This document shows positions 17,900 through 27,732 of a stretch of 64,000 nucleotides of DNA, in pieces; position 1 is the first letter of the stretch, and the number at the start of each line of letters is the position of its first letter. Source of the DNA: Synechococcus sp. PCC 7502 (GTDB lineage Bacteria > Cyanobacteriota > Cyanobacteriia > Pseudanabaenales > Pseudanabaenaceae); contig NC_019702.1 of NCBI RefSeq assembly GCF_000317085.1, positions 1,394,394 through 1,458,393 of the forward strand, written 5' to 3'. The notes beneath the pieces were generated by a model. The model was not told the origin of the DNA. It did no database searches and saw only the letters and a list, made by a program, of their open reading frames with translations. Made by a program: the position numbers and the translations under genes.

Positions 17900-20621
17900 T
17901 ACAGACTACTTAAGTGATGATGATTTTCAAGATGAAGAGATTGTTCAAATAAGCAAACACAAACTTTTGCTTGATAAAGTTGAATATTCTAGTAAACCCA
18001 AAGACAACGAAATTGGAATAATTACCAATCGAATCATTAAGTGTCCTGTAGAAATAACAATACAAGAATTAGCTAAAGCCGCCGCCTCAGGACAAACATG
18101 GGTATCAAGTTTATGTAAAATAAAGAGAAATGACGCAAGCTTTATATCTAGTTCTGTCCTAGCTTTAGATTTTGATAGTGGTATTACATTAGATAAGGTA
18201 TTAGAGCGATTAAAACAACATGGCTTAGATTGCACCTTTGCTTATAGCACTTTTAGTAGCAAACCTGAGCTACCAAAGTTTAGAGTCGTTTTTCAGCTTG
18301 GTAAAGTAATTGATAAGTTAGCTGAACGTAGGAATATACAACTAGCTGTAATGGCACTTTTCCATGAAGTTGACCCAGCACCTAAAGCACCCAGCAATTT
18401 ATTTTTTGGTGGAAAATCAATTATTTATCCTAACTATGAATACTTTTTAGATTTAGAAAATGATTTCATACAAACTCAACTGCTTGAACAACAGAAAAAA
18501 ATAAGAAAACGAATAAGCGGAGCTATTGAAAAAGTAGCGAGTGAAGTAAAAAATAATAAAGGTATTAGTAAAGCCTTACAAAATCATGACAAGGAATGGG
18601 AGAAAAACGATGGTCTCTATAATAAATATATAGACAGCATCGGAAATCTCCCACTTTCAGACACTACACAAACACAAAAACAGGTTGATATTGACGCACT
18701 TACAAAAAAAATTCATATTCTAGATGATTTAGTAAAAGGTAAATGGCTAACTTATCCAGACTATTTTGGTTTAGTTACAAATTTAGTTCCTATAAAAGGT
18801 GGAGTTAAATTATATAAAGAATCATTAGATAAGATGGTAGAAATAAACCAAGATAAGATTGAGTTTAAGCAAGCCTTGCTAGAGAAACCTAATTTTCTTA
18901 ACAAATTATATTTTCTACCATCAGTTATTAACTATTACGTTAGAAATTATGATTATCATCCTACTAACTTAAAAAACTTTTCGCCTTATAAAAATGATTG
19001 GTACTATATCAATCTAATGATTGCGTCACAAAAAAAGCGACCTGTCAGAATACATGAATATGAGACTATTTCAATTAGGGAAGCAAGACAAGAGCTAAAA
19101 AGAATTTTTGATTATGTCATTCAATCAACTGATAACAAAGTTCATGTATTAAAGGTAGCTACAGGATTAGGTAAATCAGAATTATGCACAAACCTAACTA
19201 ATGTCGTCCTAGCATTTCCTAATCATCTTCTTAAAGCTGAAATGTCAGAAAGAATGAAGATTAACCATGAAATCACCCCTAACCAAGAAGAACTTCCTAC
19301 AGAGATTAAAAAACACCTAACTTATTTTTATTCTATAGGTGCTTATTCGCAAGCTGTAAAATACCTAGTTGAACATTCGGAAAACAATCAGCAAGTAAAA
19401 GAGTATTTAGAACAAATTCATGATTGCTATAAATATACTGAGACGGTCTTAACCACTCATCAAAAATCTTTATTCGTACCTTGGAAAAATCATAATACGA
19501 TAATTTTTGATGAAGATATAACCACATCTTTACTTCCTACTGGTTTTATTAAAATAGATGAATTAAATGAACTAGAATCAAAAATCAAAAATGCTAAAGA
19601 CAAGAAAAATCTTGCTGAATTTATTAAAAATATCAATAATGGAAAAGCCAATACCCCCAAAATATTAGACCTACGCTTTGAAGATTTCAGGAGTATTGAG
19701 AATGAATTACTTAATAACAAAATCTACACAAGCAATATTTTACAATTTCTAAAATCAAAAATTTATGTAACCGATTCTCAAGATAAAAATACAATTCACT
19801 TCATTAGCAGACTTGAGCTACCTAAAGACAAAAAAATCATTATTCTGTCAGCTACTGCAAATGAAAATATATATAGAACTTTATTAGGAGAGAGACTAGA
19901 GTTTTACGATGTAAGTAATGTAGAGCCTGATGGACTAATTATTCAAGATACAATATATTCTCTCAGTAGGAATTCTTTAAAAGAAGAAAATCCTCTTAAG
20001 TATATTGTTGATATTCTAAAACCGAATCAAGTTCCAACAATTACATTTCGAGGCTTCAGAGACCGATTAAAAGCTCTAGGAGTTAATGTTGTTGAAGATA
20101 TATATTTTGGTAAAACCACAGGCTTTGATAAGCTAAAAGGGCAAGATATAGCTGTTGTGGGAACTCCCCATGTAAATTCAATTACTATTAAGTTGTATTG
20201 CAAGTTGCTAAATGTCGGATTAGCACTAGAAGAAGGGGATTATAAAACTCGTCAACAAGAAGTTGAGCATAATGGTTTTAGATTTTTGTTCAAAGCATAC
20301 GATAATGAGTATCTAAGAAACCTTCAGTTTTTCTTCATTGAGTCAGAACTAATGCAAGCAATCGGAAGGGCTAGAGTAAATACTAAACCTTGCACAGTAA
20401 CTGTTTATTCTAACTATCCTTTGCCTGAAGCTTGTATTAATGAAAATGAGAAAGTATTAGGTGAAGAGCGTTCTATAAAGAAAATACTAAAAACTTCTTC
20501 ATTATTTGAAGATGATTACAGGGAAATTGAGGCATATAATCAACCCAACTCTGGAGAAATTGAAGAAGAAGAAAGATTTTCTAGGGATATTGAAGACTAC
20601 CATGATACTTTTTTTTATTAG
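17886..20621 (+). CDS. Putative primase-helicase replication protein
   Basis: A 911-residue protein with two recognisable parts. The N-terminal part (about residues 55-190) has a hydrophobic strand ending in D95xD97, then YSTFSSKPELPKFRVVFQL (120-138) and DPAPKAPSNLFF (163-174), an arrangement like archaeo-eukaryotic primase/PrimPol domains of mobile elements. The C-terminal part is an SF2-like helicase: Walker A ATGLGKSE (425-432), Walker B FDED (541-544), SAT (655-657) and arginine-finger motif QAIGRAR (824-830). It probably replicates the excised island. The primase assignment is less sure than the helicase. Confidence 0.65.
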   Translation: MIQNNTDYLSDDDFQDEEIVQISKHKLLLDKVEYSSKPKDNEIGIITNRIIKCPVEITIQELAKAAASGQTWVSSLCKIKRNDASFISSSVLALDFDSGITLDKVLERLKQHGLDCTFAYSTFSSKPELPKFRVVFQLGKVIDKLAERRNIQLAVMALFHEVDPAPKAPSNLFFGGKSIIYPNYEYFLDLENDFIQTQLLEQQKKIRKRISGAIEKVASEVKNNKGISKALQNHDKEWEKNDGLYNKYIDSIGNLPLSDTTQTQKQVDIDALTKKIHILDDLVKGKWLTYPDYFGLVTNLVPIKGGVKLYKESLDKMVEINQDKIEFKQALLEKPNFLNKLYFLPSVINYYVRNYDYHPTNLKNFSPYKNDWYYINLMIASQKKRPVRIHEYETISIREARQELKRIFDYVIQSTDNKVHVLKVATGLGKSELCTNLTNVVLAFPNHLLKAEMSERMKINHEITPNQEELPTEIKKHLTYFYSIGAYSQAVKYLVEHSENNQQVKEYLEQIHDCYKYTETVLTTHQKSLFVPWKNHNTIIFDEDITTSLLPTGFIKIDELNELESKIKNAKDKKNLAEFIKNINNGKANTPKILDLRFEDFRSIENELLNNKIYTSNILQFLKSKIYVTDSQDKNTIHFISRLELPKDKKIIILSATANENIYRTLLGERLEFYDVSNVEPDGLIIQDTIYSLSRNSLKEENPLKYIVDILKPNQVPTITFRGFRDRLKALGVNVVEDIYFGKTTGFDKLKGQDIAVVGTPHVNSITIKLYCKLLNVGLALEEGDYKTRQQEVEHNGFRFLFKAYDNEYLRNLQFFFIESELMQAIGRARVNTKPCTVTVYSNYPLPEACINENEKVLGEERSIKKILKTSSLFEDDYREIEAYNQPNSGEIEEEERFSRDIEDYHDTFFY

Positions 20622-20748
20622 CCAAAAAAGAATATGGTGAAAGTAGTTTGCAAAAAAATTATTAGGTATTTCTTATATACTTCCATGAAAGAAAAATCAC
20701 CTAATTTTGTCTAAATACGTTTTCACCTTACCTATCAACTATTTTTCC

Positions 20749-20783
20749 TTTCTGTCACCGAACGGAAGCGTAGCGAGGTGAGG
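20749..20783 (+). repeat. Island repeat copy 1
   Basis: Contains TTTCTGTCACCGAACG followed, after a short insertion, by GCGAGGTGAGG. It matches four other intergenic copies in the island in its TTTCTGT, CGAACG and GTGAGG blocks. Confidence 0.6.
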
Positions 20784-20820
20784 TTCCCATTTTTAAAGTT
20801 ATGCTGAGGTCTACGCTGTA

Positions 20821-20853
20821 GAGTCTCACTGCGTTCGCTCTACCTACAGAAAG
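20821..20853 (-). repeat. Island repeat copy 2
   Basis: Minus-strand copy reading CTTTCTGTAGGTAGAGCGAA and then CGCAGTGAGACTC. It is inverted relative to copy 1, which lies 40 bases away. Confidence 0.6.
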
Positions 20854-20895
20854 ATAAAAAGTATTTGGATTCTCTGTTAGGTGTAAAAAATATGC

Positions 20896-22820
20896 CTAGC
20901 TATAGATACTAATGTCTTTGCCTGAATAGGACTCAAATATATGCTGATAAACTTCTTGGCATTTTTGCTCGTAAATTTCTATGGTGTAACGCCTTGGGAG
21001 CTTATCTAGAATGTATTTAATGGTTATGTCTACTTCTGCTTTGCTCTGCTGACGTTTACGCCAGTCTAGGACTAATTTATCCTGTTTCAGTGTCTCCAAT
21101 AATTCCTTAGATACATTTTTGACTTCTTGCCTCTCTTGATTAGTTAGCTCAAGCTCAGGCTTAGTGAGCAAGTCAAAGATAACTAGCTCTTCATCGGTCA
21201 GTTTTTCTGCTAGTTTTCTCCTGTCTTCCACATTTAGTTCATCATGGAATTTAAGTAACTCTCTAAAAAATATTTCTTGGTTTCGAGAACCTGAGTTATA
21301 CTCATCAATCATTTTCTGGAACTTTTCTAGATAGTTCATCCTAGTTCGATTGACTTGAATCATCTGCTTAAGATTTTGGCTAATATTGCCTTTGAGCTTC
21401 TCGATAGCCGTTTGTTTGTATCCAGAGTTGAACTTGGCTTTAAGAGCTTCAACATCAAGCTTAAAGTCTATTTTAGTAATATCGACTATAGGGTTTAAAC
21501 CATGAATAATAAACTCACCAGCAGTAATCGAATCATCTAGTAGCTCATTTACTTCTTCTAGTACCTCTGAAATATCTGTCACCTCAATTTCTTGACGGAT
21601 TTTATCGGCTAATCTTTCTAGCAAAAATCTAGTGTTAGCAAATTCATTTGCTGAGGTATCTGGTAAAACTGCTTTGAATAGGCTATTTACAGTATTGACT
21701 ATAGAAAAGTAGTTACGCTTTGATTGTTCATCAGCCAAAGAATTTACAGCTTCATCCCATAGCTTTGTTCTGTTAAATGGGTCTTTTGTTGTATCTAACT
21801 TAATGAGGTCTATATTTCTAGTGTTACAAAATGCTAAAGCTTCAGTTATTGCCTTTCTAAGCTGCTCTACAAGGGCTTTCTTATCTTTTACTGGTGTATC
21901 ACCTTCACCTGCACTAGAGCCATAAATAGCTAAGGCATTTTGTAGGTCTCTAAACACACCTATGTAATCTACTATCAATCCGTTGACTTTGCCCTCATAG
22001 ACTCTATTAGCTCTAGCGATAGTCTGCATTAGCGTATGGTTACGCATGGGCTTGTCTAGGTAGATAGTGGAGCAGTTGGGTACGTCAAAGCCAGTAATCC
22101 ACATAGCACAGACAAAAACTATCCTCAGTGGGTTATTTGGGTCTTTAAATTTCTCATCTAGTTTAGGTGATTCATTAACTATTCTTTTTCTGTGAGGTGT
22201 GATGTCTAAATCTTTTTTCTGAAAAGCTTCTACTTCATTCTGTGATTGAGATATGACAACAGCCATATCTGTTTCTTCTACATATTTAATTTGCTTGGAT
22301 AATTTCTTAATCTCAAACTCGCTGATTATTGGTCTAGCTAATTGGGCTTTAAGGTCATCTAGATATACTTGCCAGTGGTATTTAACCTTGTTGTACATCT
22401 TTACGGCTGTAAAGCGGTCTATGGCGATAAACATTGCTTTACCTTGATAGCCTCTACCTAGAAAATGAGTCACTAGGTCAGCAGCAATCTTTTCAAGTCG
22501 GTCATCTCTGACAATTAGTTGATATTGTCTGGTACATTGACGCTCTAGTTTTTTCTCTTCTTCTTCATCTAGCATCGCAGCTTCAACAATCTGCTCCATA
22601 TCACCATTAATGTCTTCATTGCTTAACTGTAGTTCTGGTATGCGATTTTCATAGTACAAAGGAACGGTTGCACCATCTTCTACTGATTGCCTAAAGTTAT
22701 AAACGCTGACATAATCGCCAAATACTTCTCTGGTTTTCTCTTCACCAGATATTAAAGGTGTACCCGTAAAGCCAATAAAAGCAGCATTAGGCAGGGCATT
22801 TCGCATATTTAAAGCATATA
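20896..22820 (-). pseudogene. hsdR: hsdR, 3' part (split by IS)
   Basis: C-terminal two thirds of a Type I restriction endonuclease subunit, the DNA-translocating motor. It resumes at [12 protein letters not shown] and carries FIGFTGTPL (motif III), [10 protein letters not shown] and MQTIARANR (motifs V and VI) and the helical C-terminus that binds the methylase core. The first few codons of the open frame (MKQAL) come from the IS end. Joining 24,970-23,727 to 22,816-20,896 gives 1055 codons in frame, a normal HsdR of 1054 residues. Confidence 0.93.
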
Positions 22821-22829
22821 GAGCCTGTT

Positions 22830-23414
22830 TCATATCTCATGAGTAGCAATTCTTTTTAGCATCAAACGAATAAAGCAAAGATTGAGTTTAGCTGTAGCAT
22901 TAACGAGAGTTCTCTCAAAGTTCTTAACTAAGATTTTGCATCTTTCAACCCAAGCATTTGACCTTTCAATTACCCACCTTGTCGGCACAACTACAAACCC
23001 AGACAGACCTTTTTCTGCCTTCTGTTGCTTTGATACCTTAGGAGAAATTTCAAACCTAATCTTAGTCATAATCTCAGGATAAACCTTCTGTAAATCAGTC
23101 GTCAATTTTTCGATATGATAACCACTATCCAGCAATATCGTAGTTAGCGTAATGTCATCTGGTTTCGATTTGAAGTAATCAATGTTAATCGTTAACATCT
23201 CAATCAGTCCTTGGTCATCTGATACATTTGCTCTTGTTAAATAGGTAAAGAAAGGAAATCCCAGAGTGTCAACGGCTAAATGTCTTTTGATCCCGTTAGT
23301 TGCTTTGTAGGAGCAGAAGCCCTTGGATTCTATACTTGCATTACAAGTATTTTTCACTGCTTGTGAGTCAATGATGATTAAAGTTGTCCATTTTGATTTT
23401 TTTTGACTGTTCAC
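22830..23414 (-). CDS. IS427-type transposase OrfB (copy A)
   Basis: Catalytic half of a DDE transposase, 194 residues. [11 protein letters not shown] holds the first Asp, LLDSGYH the second, and [10 protein letters not shown] the Glu. The frame is +1 relative to OrfA and overlaps it at A8, so the active enzyme is probably an OrfAB fusion made by slippage. It differs from copy C by several residues near [13 protein letters not shown]. Confidence 0.9.
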   Translation of the reverse strand: MNSQKKSKWTTLIIIDSQAVKNTCNASIESKGFCSYKATNGIKRHLAVDTLGFPFFTYLTRANVSDDQGLIEMLTINIDYFKSKPDDITLTTILLDSGYHIEKLTTDLQKVYPEIMTKIRFEISPKVSKQQKAEKGLSGFVVVPTRWVIERSNAWVERCKILVKNFERTLVNATAKLNLCFIRLMLKRIATHEI

Positions 23415-23679
23415 GGGCTGTTGAATGCAAGGTTTCCATAATCGCAGTAAATGTACCTGTATCTTTCCACTCCTTGTAGTATCGATAGACTGTAGAGAAT
23501 GGTGGTAAGTCTCGGGGCATATCTCGCCAATTACAACCGTTTTTGAGTTGGTAGAGTATGCCGTCTAAAATTTGTCTTTTTGTCCAAGTTGGCGGTCTAG
23601 TTTGCTTTTTCTTTGGGAGCAATGGTTCTATAATTTCCCATTCTTTATCTGTTAGGCTACTTGAGTATGGATTTAGCAT
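23368..23679 (-). CDS. IS427-type transposase OrfA (copy A)
   Basis: N-terminal DNA-binding half, 103 residues, of the DUF4096-like type with [35 protein letters not shown] and [10 protein letters not shown]. It ends after the A8 run that is shared with OrfB. Confidence 0.9.
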   Translation of the reverse strand: MLNPYSSSLTDKEWEIIEPLLPKKKQTRPPTWTKRQILDGILYQLKNGCNWRDMPRDLPPFSTVYRYYKEWKDTGTFTAIMETLHSTAREQSKKIKMDNFNHH

Positions 23680-23726
23680 TTTCTAAGCATCATACATCTT
23701 GCTCATAATAGATATGAAACAGGCTC

Positions 23727-24970
23727 TATATATCATATTGGCTTCTATGTGCCTCATCAGCGATAACTATGATGTTTGAGCGGTCTGATAGTTTAGTGTA
23801 AGTAGTTCCTTTTTCGGTTCTGAATTTCTGGATTAGTGTAAAGATATAGCGATGGTCTTCTTGCAGTAGTAATTTTAGGTGTTCTGCACTATCTGCTCTG
23901 ACATCGGTTTCAGGCTCTGTAACTGCTCCTGAGTAAGCAAAGTTTTTATAGATTTGCGAGTCTAAATCATCTCGGTCAGTGATGATAATAAAAGTCCAGT
24001 TTCCTAATATTTTGCGTAAGATTTTCTGAGCAAAAAATACCATTGAGTAACTTTTGCCACTGCCTGTGCTATGCCAAAAGATGCCTAACTTGCCTTGATT
24101 GTGGCTAATTTGGCTTACGGCTGCAATTGCATTGTTAACACCTAAGAATTGATGATTTTTAGCAATGATTTTTGAAGTTGTACCACCTGAATTATTGAAA
24201 ATGGCAAAGTTTTCGATGTAGTCCAATAGCTTATTTGGGTCACAAACACCTCTAATCATGGTGTCTAGTGAGATAACTCCTTCTTCACCCTCATTATTTA
24301 TCTTTTTCCAGTGGCTAAAGTGTGAATACTCAGCAGTTAGACTGCTGATTTTGCTCTGACTGCCATTAGACAGAATAATTATGGAGTTGTACCAGAAAAG
24401 CTGAGGTATTGTGTTTTTATAGTCTTTGAGGTTATTGTAGTAGGCATTTACTAGCTTTTGATGGTGTGCTTTGAGTTCGATAAATACTAACGGGATACCA
24501 TTAACAAAGCCGATTAAGTCAGCCCTCCTAGTGTAAGTTTCGCCTGTTACCCAAAATTGAGAAGCTAGGAAGAAATCGTTGTTTAATGGGTTATTCCAGT
24601 CAATGATTTTGACAGTTTCGACTGTTTCAGCGTTATTTTCATCTCTATAGCGAACCTTTACCCCTGATTTCAACAGTTGATAAATTTCTTGATTGGCATT
24701 GACTAGACTTAGGGAATTACGACTACCTTTTATTTCTTCTGTAGCAAGGTGTAACGCCTCATTGGGTAAGCTTGGGTTTAATCGCTGTAGTGACGGTAGT
24801 AATTTAGAGACTAAGACCACCTCATCTTTGCTACTTCTGCCTAGAGTGCTATTAGTAGCTCCTACAACCTCATTAAAGCAGTTTGCACTAGTCCAGCCTA
24901 ATTGCTCAAATACTAGCATTGCAGCATTTTCTAGGGCTTCTTCTGAGTCTGGATGAGGTGCTTTAGGCAT
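23727..24970 (-). pseudogene. hsdR: hsdR, 5' part (split by IS)
   Basis: N-terminal part of the Type I restriction subunit. It has the RecB-like nuclease core (RADLIGFVNGIPLVFIELKA, with Asp and ExK), Walker A STGSGKSYSMVF and the DEAH box VIADEAHRSQYD, after which the frame runs into the IS. The truncated product would have the nuclease but no complete motor, so restriction is expected to be off while the IS is present. It lies two bases from the HEPN gene. Confidence 0.93.
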
Positions 24971-24972
24971 GG

Positions 24973-25347
24973 CTAGTTAAAATACTGGTTTGCAAAGGTT
25001 AGAAATAGGTTTGCTCTCTCAATTTGTTCGATGGCTTCTATTTCAGTTGTATTAAAACTAGCATCATAATCTGCTCTAAGCCTTGATTGCTCTGCTTCGA
25101 TAAGGTGACGATGAAACTCTATGGGTACACGATTTGTTTTAGCAAAGTATTCTCCAAATTTGCTGATAACGGCTGAATGTTTAGAAAAAGATAAGCCCTC
25201 TCCTATTAAAAATGCTTCTGCTATATAAAACATGGCATAGTAGGCACGAGATACTGCAAAATCATTTAACCCTTCGTTGGTTAGTAGTTGAGCAGCTTTG
25301 ATGCTATTAGCGGCTTTTGTTAATAGTTGCTGTTGCTCAGTTGTCAT
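24973..25347 (-). CDS. HEPN-domain protein
   Basis: A 124-residue four-helix HEPN-domain protein with the typical LNDFAVSRAYYAMFYIAEAFL segment (residues 26-46). It overlaps the upstream nucleotidyltransferase gene by four bases, forming a classic MNT-HEPN pair. The RNase motif Rx4-6H seen in toxic HEPN ribonucleases is not obvious, so it may serve as the nucleotidyltransferase partner. The pair lies inside the restriction-modification operon, between hsdS and hsdR. Confidence 0.85.
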   Translation of the reverse strand: MTTEQQQLLTKAANSIKAAQLLTNEGLNDFAVSRAYYAMFYIAEAFLIGEGLSFSKHSAVISKFGEYFAKTNRVPIEFHRHLIEAEQSRLRADYDASFNTTEIEAIEQIERANLFLTFANQYFN

Positions 25348-25667
25348 ATTGGTATGCCCTCTCGCTTAACATTACGCATAAGGGCTGTATTTTGCTCTGA
25401 GAACTGTTGAGCAGAAACAAAGATATTGTTAATCAAAATATTATTTTCAAGGCTTAGTTGAGCTATAAATCCACCTGTACGCTTAATTTCTGTCCATGAG
25501 TCAACTTCATCTTTAAGGATAACCAAAATGTCAATATCAGAGTCTTGGTTAGCTTCACCTCTTGCTTGTGAACCAAATAAAACTAAGCTATGCAATCTAT
25601 CTGCATAAATTTCTTTCATGTGGAGTTGCAGTTCTTGTAGGATTGGAGATAGTTGTTGCTGTGTCAT
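25344..25667 (-). CDS. Minimal nucleotidyltransferase (MNT)
   Basis: A 107-residue MNT/DNA polymerase beta-fold protein. The core VLFGSQARGEANQDSDIDILVIL (residues 28-50) contains the GSxxRG motif and the DxD metal-binding pair, and a third acidic position is plausible in the next strand. MNT proteins of such pairs can AMPylate or otherwise modify their HEPN partner. It lies five bases after hsdS, so it is probably expressed with the RM genes. Confidence 0.88.
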   Translation of the reverse strand: MTQQQLSPILQELQLHMKEIYADRLHSLVLFGSQARGEANQDSDIDILVILKDEVDSWTEIKRTGGFIAQLSLENNILINNIFVSAQQFSEQNTALMRNVKREGIPI

Positions 25668-25672
25668 GGTGT

Positions 25673-26926
25673 TTAAGCTGCCATTTCTAAGGTTTCAATA
25701 TCTAGTTTTTCTACATCAATTTCGCCTGAGATGAGTTTAGGTAATAGTAAATCACGGGTTTTCTGGAGATTGATATTTCTTTGGTTTAAATTGTAAATTA
25801 ATGAAAAGTAAGGAGCCACTAGAGTAGAGAAGTATTGAATTATCTCTTGTGTAGGATGAGCAAACATAAATGAATTAAAACAGATTTCTCTTACCCTTTG
25901 TCTACCTGTAGCACCAGACATACTTTTGATTGCGTTATCTCTAAAACTATCAGAACGAGATAGTAAATAGACATATTCAGGACAAAGTGTTTTAGAGCGA
26001 AGAACAATAAATTCAGTAGAACCAAATGCAACACTATCTATAGATTCTAAGAATTGAACAAATCCAGTCTTACCATTTTCTAGGCATGGTGTAATTCTTG
26101 CAAACAAAGTATCGCTATTCTTAAATTTTGAGCCGCTATTACCTGTACGAGACTCAATATCATTTATAAGCATTGAATCGTTCGACAAACAACCCATAGG
26201 AACAAAGGGCTTTATACCTTCTTTGGGCACTTGAGTTTTAGGATTAACAAAAATAGCTTCAGTAATAGGTTTAACCTCCCAACCTTCAGGAATTAACCCC
26301 AACTCAGACTCAACCATTTTGACATTTTCATGATTAGGAAAGCGGAAATTAACAAACCACTCACGATAGAGCATCTGTGCCATTTCTTCTAATATCTTGA
26401 TGCGTCTGGTGTTGTTTTCGATTAGGTCATCATAGCCTGAGAGGATAGAGGCAATTTTGCGTTGAGTTGGTAGTGGATAGTAGGGAATTCTCACTTTTCT
26501 TAGTTCGGCTTGCTTGATTCCAAGAACTGTAGTTCCTGTAGACCTTGCATTTAGCTCTGCTTTCACAAAATCGGACTTTACAGCCTGAAAATAATATCTT
26601 TGGTCTATCTTTTTTGGATTACCTCTGAGCAAAATGACTCTTTGAGCAAGAGCAATTCGTTCAGCAGTCTTAAGCTGAGCAACCTCGCCTAATGGAGCCT
26701 CTGTAGTTATTAAAATATCACCTTGTTTTGGAAATCCTCTTTTCATGTAAGTTGAATATGTTTCTTCAGAAATATACTCATGGTTTCCATCTGATATGCG
26801 TCCATCTTTTATGACTTTTGCAGTAATTAACTTAATACCTTCATTAGTCTTTGGTGGTGTCTTGCCTCGGTAGTCAATTAACACCTCTGTAATTTCTTCA
26901 ATAGTTTTAGTTTCTGAGACTTTCAT
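25673..26926 (-). CDS. hsdS: Type I RM specificity subunit HsdS
   Basis: Target-recognition subunit, 417 residues. It has two target recognition domains, at about residues 1-150 and 210-370, each followed by a conserved helix (PLPTQRKIASILSGYDDLIENN and the C-terminal LLLPKLISGEI). The TRDs set the bipartite DNA target. The gene is intact even though hsdM and hsdR are interrupted. It is seven bases downstream of the hsdM stop. Confidence 0.94.
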   Translation of the reverse strand: MKVSETKTIEEITEVLIDYRGKTPPKTNEGIKLITAKVIKDGRISDGNHEYISEETYSTYMKRGFPKQGDILITTEAPLGEVAQLKTAERIALAQRVILLRGNPKKIDQRYYFQAVKSDFVKAELNARSTGTTVLGIKQAELRKVRIPYYPLPTQRKIASILSGYDDLIENNTRRIKILEEMAQMLYREWFVNFRFPNHENVKMVESELGLIPEGWEVKPITEAIFVNPKTQVPKEGIKPFVPMGCLSNDSMLINDIESRTGNSGSKFKNSDTLFARITPCLENGKTGFVQFLESIDSVAFGSTEFIVLRSKTLCPEYVYLLSRSDSFRDNAIKSMSGATGRQRVREICFNSFMFAHPTQEIIQYFSTLVAPYFSLIYNLNQRNINLQKTRDLLLPKLISGEIDVEKLDIETLEMAA

Positions 26927-26933
26927 AAATTAA

Positions 26934-27327
26934 TTAATTAAGAAGTAGTTGGATATTTTGAGAAATTCTTTCTTCTATCTCTCTTGCCTCACAGTTTAAA
27001 ACCTCTAACTCTTCATTCAACTCCTCCAACCTCTCAGAAAAAATAAAATCATCTACTTCTCTTTCTGCTACTCCTACATATCTGCCAGCATTCAAACTCC
27101 AACCCTGAGCCTCAATTTCATCAATAGACGCAACCTTACACAAACCAGCAATATCTACATAAGCATTATCAGGAAATTTCTCATATAGTAAAGCCCTACT
27201 ACCACTAGTCACTTCAACGGCTTCACCCCTATATAACCTGACAATATTTGCTAAAAATTCAATTTGCTCTGGTGCAAACTCTCTATGCGCTCGGTCAACT
27301 TGTGTATAAAGGTGTCTAGCATCTATA
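26934..27327 (-). pseudogene. hsdM: hsdM, 3' part (split by IS)
   Basis: C-terminal part of the modification methylase. The minus strand reads [17 protein letters not shown] directly after the IS end and continues to the stop at 26,934. The open frame starting at 27,212 is only part of it. Joining 29,802-28,630 to 27,323-26,934 gives 521 codons in frame, i.e. a 520-residue HsdM, a normal size. Confidence 0.93.
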
Positions 27328-27723
27328 GAGCCTGTTTCATATCTATTATGAGCAAGATGTATGATACTTAGAAAATGCTAAATCCATACTCAAGTAGCCT
27401 AACAGATAAAGAATGGGAAATTATAGAACCATTGCTCCCAAAGAAAAAGCAAACTAGACCGCCAACATGGACAAAAAGACAAATTTTAGACGGCATACTC
27501 TACCAACTCAAAAACGGTTGTAATTGGCGAGATATGCCCCGAGACTTACCACCATTCTCTACAGTGTATCGATACTACAAGGAGTGGAAAGATACAGGTA
27601 CATTTACTGCGATTATGGAAGCTTTGCATTCAACAGCCCGTGAACAGTCAAAAAAAATCAAAATGGACAACTTTAATCATCATTGACTCACAAGCAGTGA
27701 AAAATACTTGTAATGCAAGTATA
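27328..27723 (+). mobile_element. Truncated IS427-type element, copy B in hsdM
   Basis: The 5' 396 bases of the same element, in plus orientation, with the GAGCC end next to TATA at 27324-27327. It stops where copy C begins at an internal TATA (27720-27723); the uninterrupted copies continue there with GAATCC. The 3' part of this copy is gone. Confidence 0.9.
27375..27686 (+). CDS. IS427-type transposase OrfA (copy B)
   Basis: Complete 103-residue OrfA, identical to the other copies except for Ala in place of Thr in EALHST. Its OrfB is truncated after about 25 codons, so no active transposase can be made from this copy. Confidence 0.85.
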   Translation: MLNPYSSSLTDKEWEIIEPLLPKKKQTRPPTWTKRQILDGILYQLKNGCNWRDMPRDLPPFSTVYRYYKEWKDTGTFTAIMEALHSTAREQSKKIKMDNFNHH

Positions 27724-27732
27724 GAGCCTGTT

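Larger units (their letters stand above)
20622..20895. other. Convergent intergenic region with two repeat copies
   Basis: A 274-base gap between the 3' ends of the helicase-like gene and hsdR. It holds one plus-strand and one minus-strand copy of the island repeat, which face each other and could form a bidirectional terminator structure. No gene is seen. Confidence 0.5.
22821..23726 (-). mobile_element. IS5/IS427-type element, copy A in hsdR
   Basis: A 906-bp element with 17-bp perfect terminal inverted repeats GAGCCTGTTTCATATCT and TATA on both sides (22817-22820 and 23727-23730) as a 4-bp target duplication, or TA if two bases belong to the IS. It encodes OrfA and OrfB overlapping at a run of eight A. 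Nearly identical to copy C. Confidence 0.93.

Noticed and set aside
22830-23679. Frameshift decay of the IS427-type transposase
   Set aside because: The OrfA/OrfB break lies at the same A8 run in all copies, which fits programmed slippage of this IS group.
24973-25347. HEPN protein as an active RNase toxin
   Set aside because: No Rx4-6H motif could be found, so RNase activity is not claimed.
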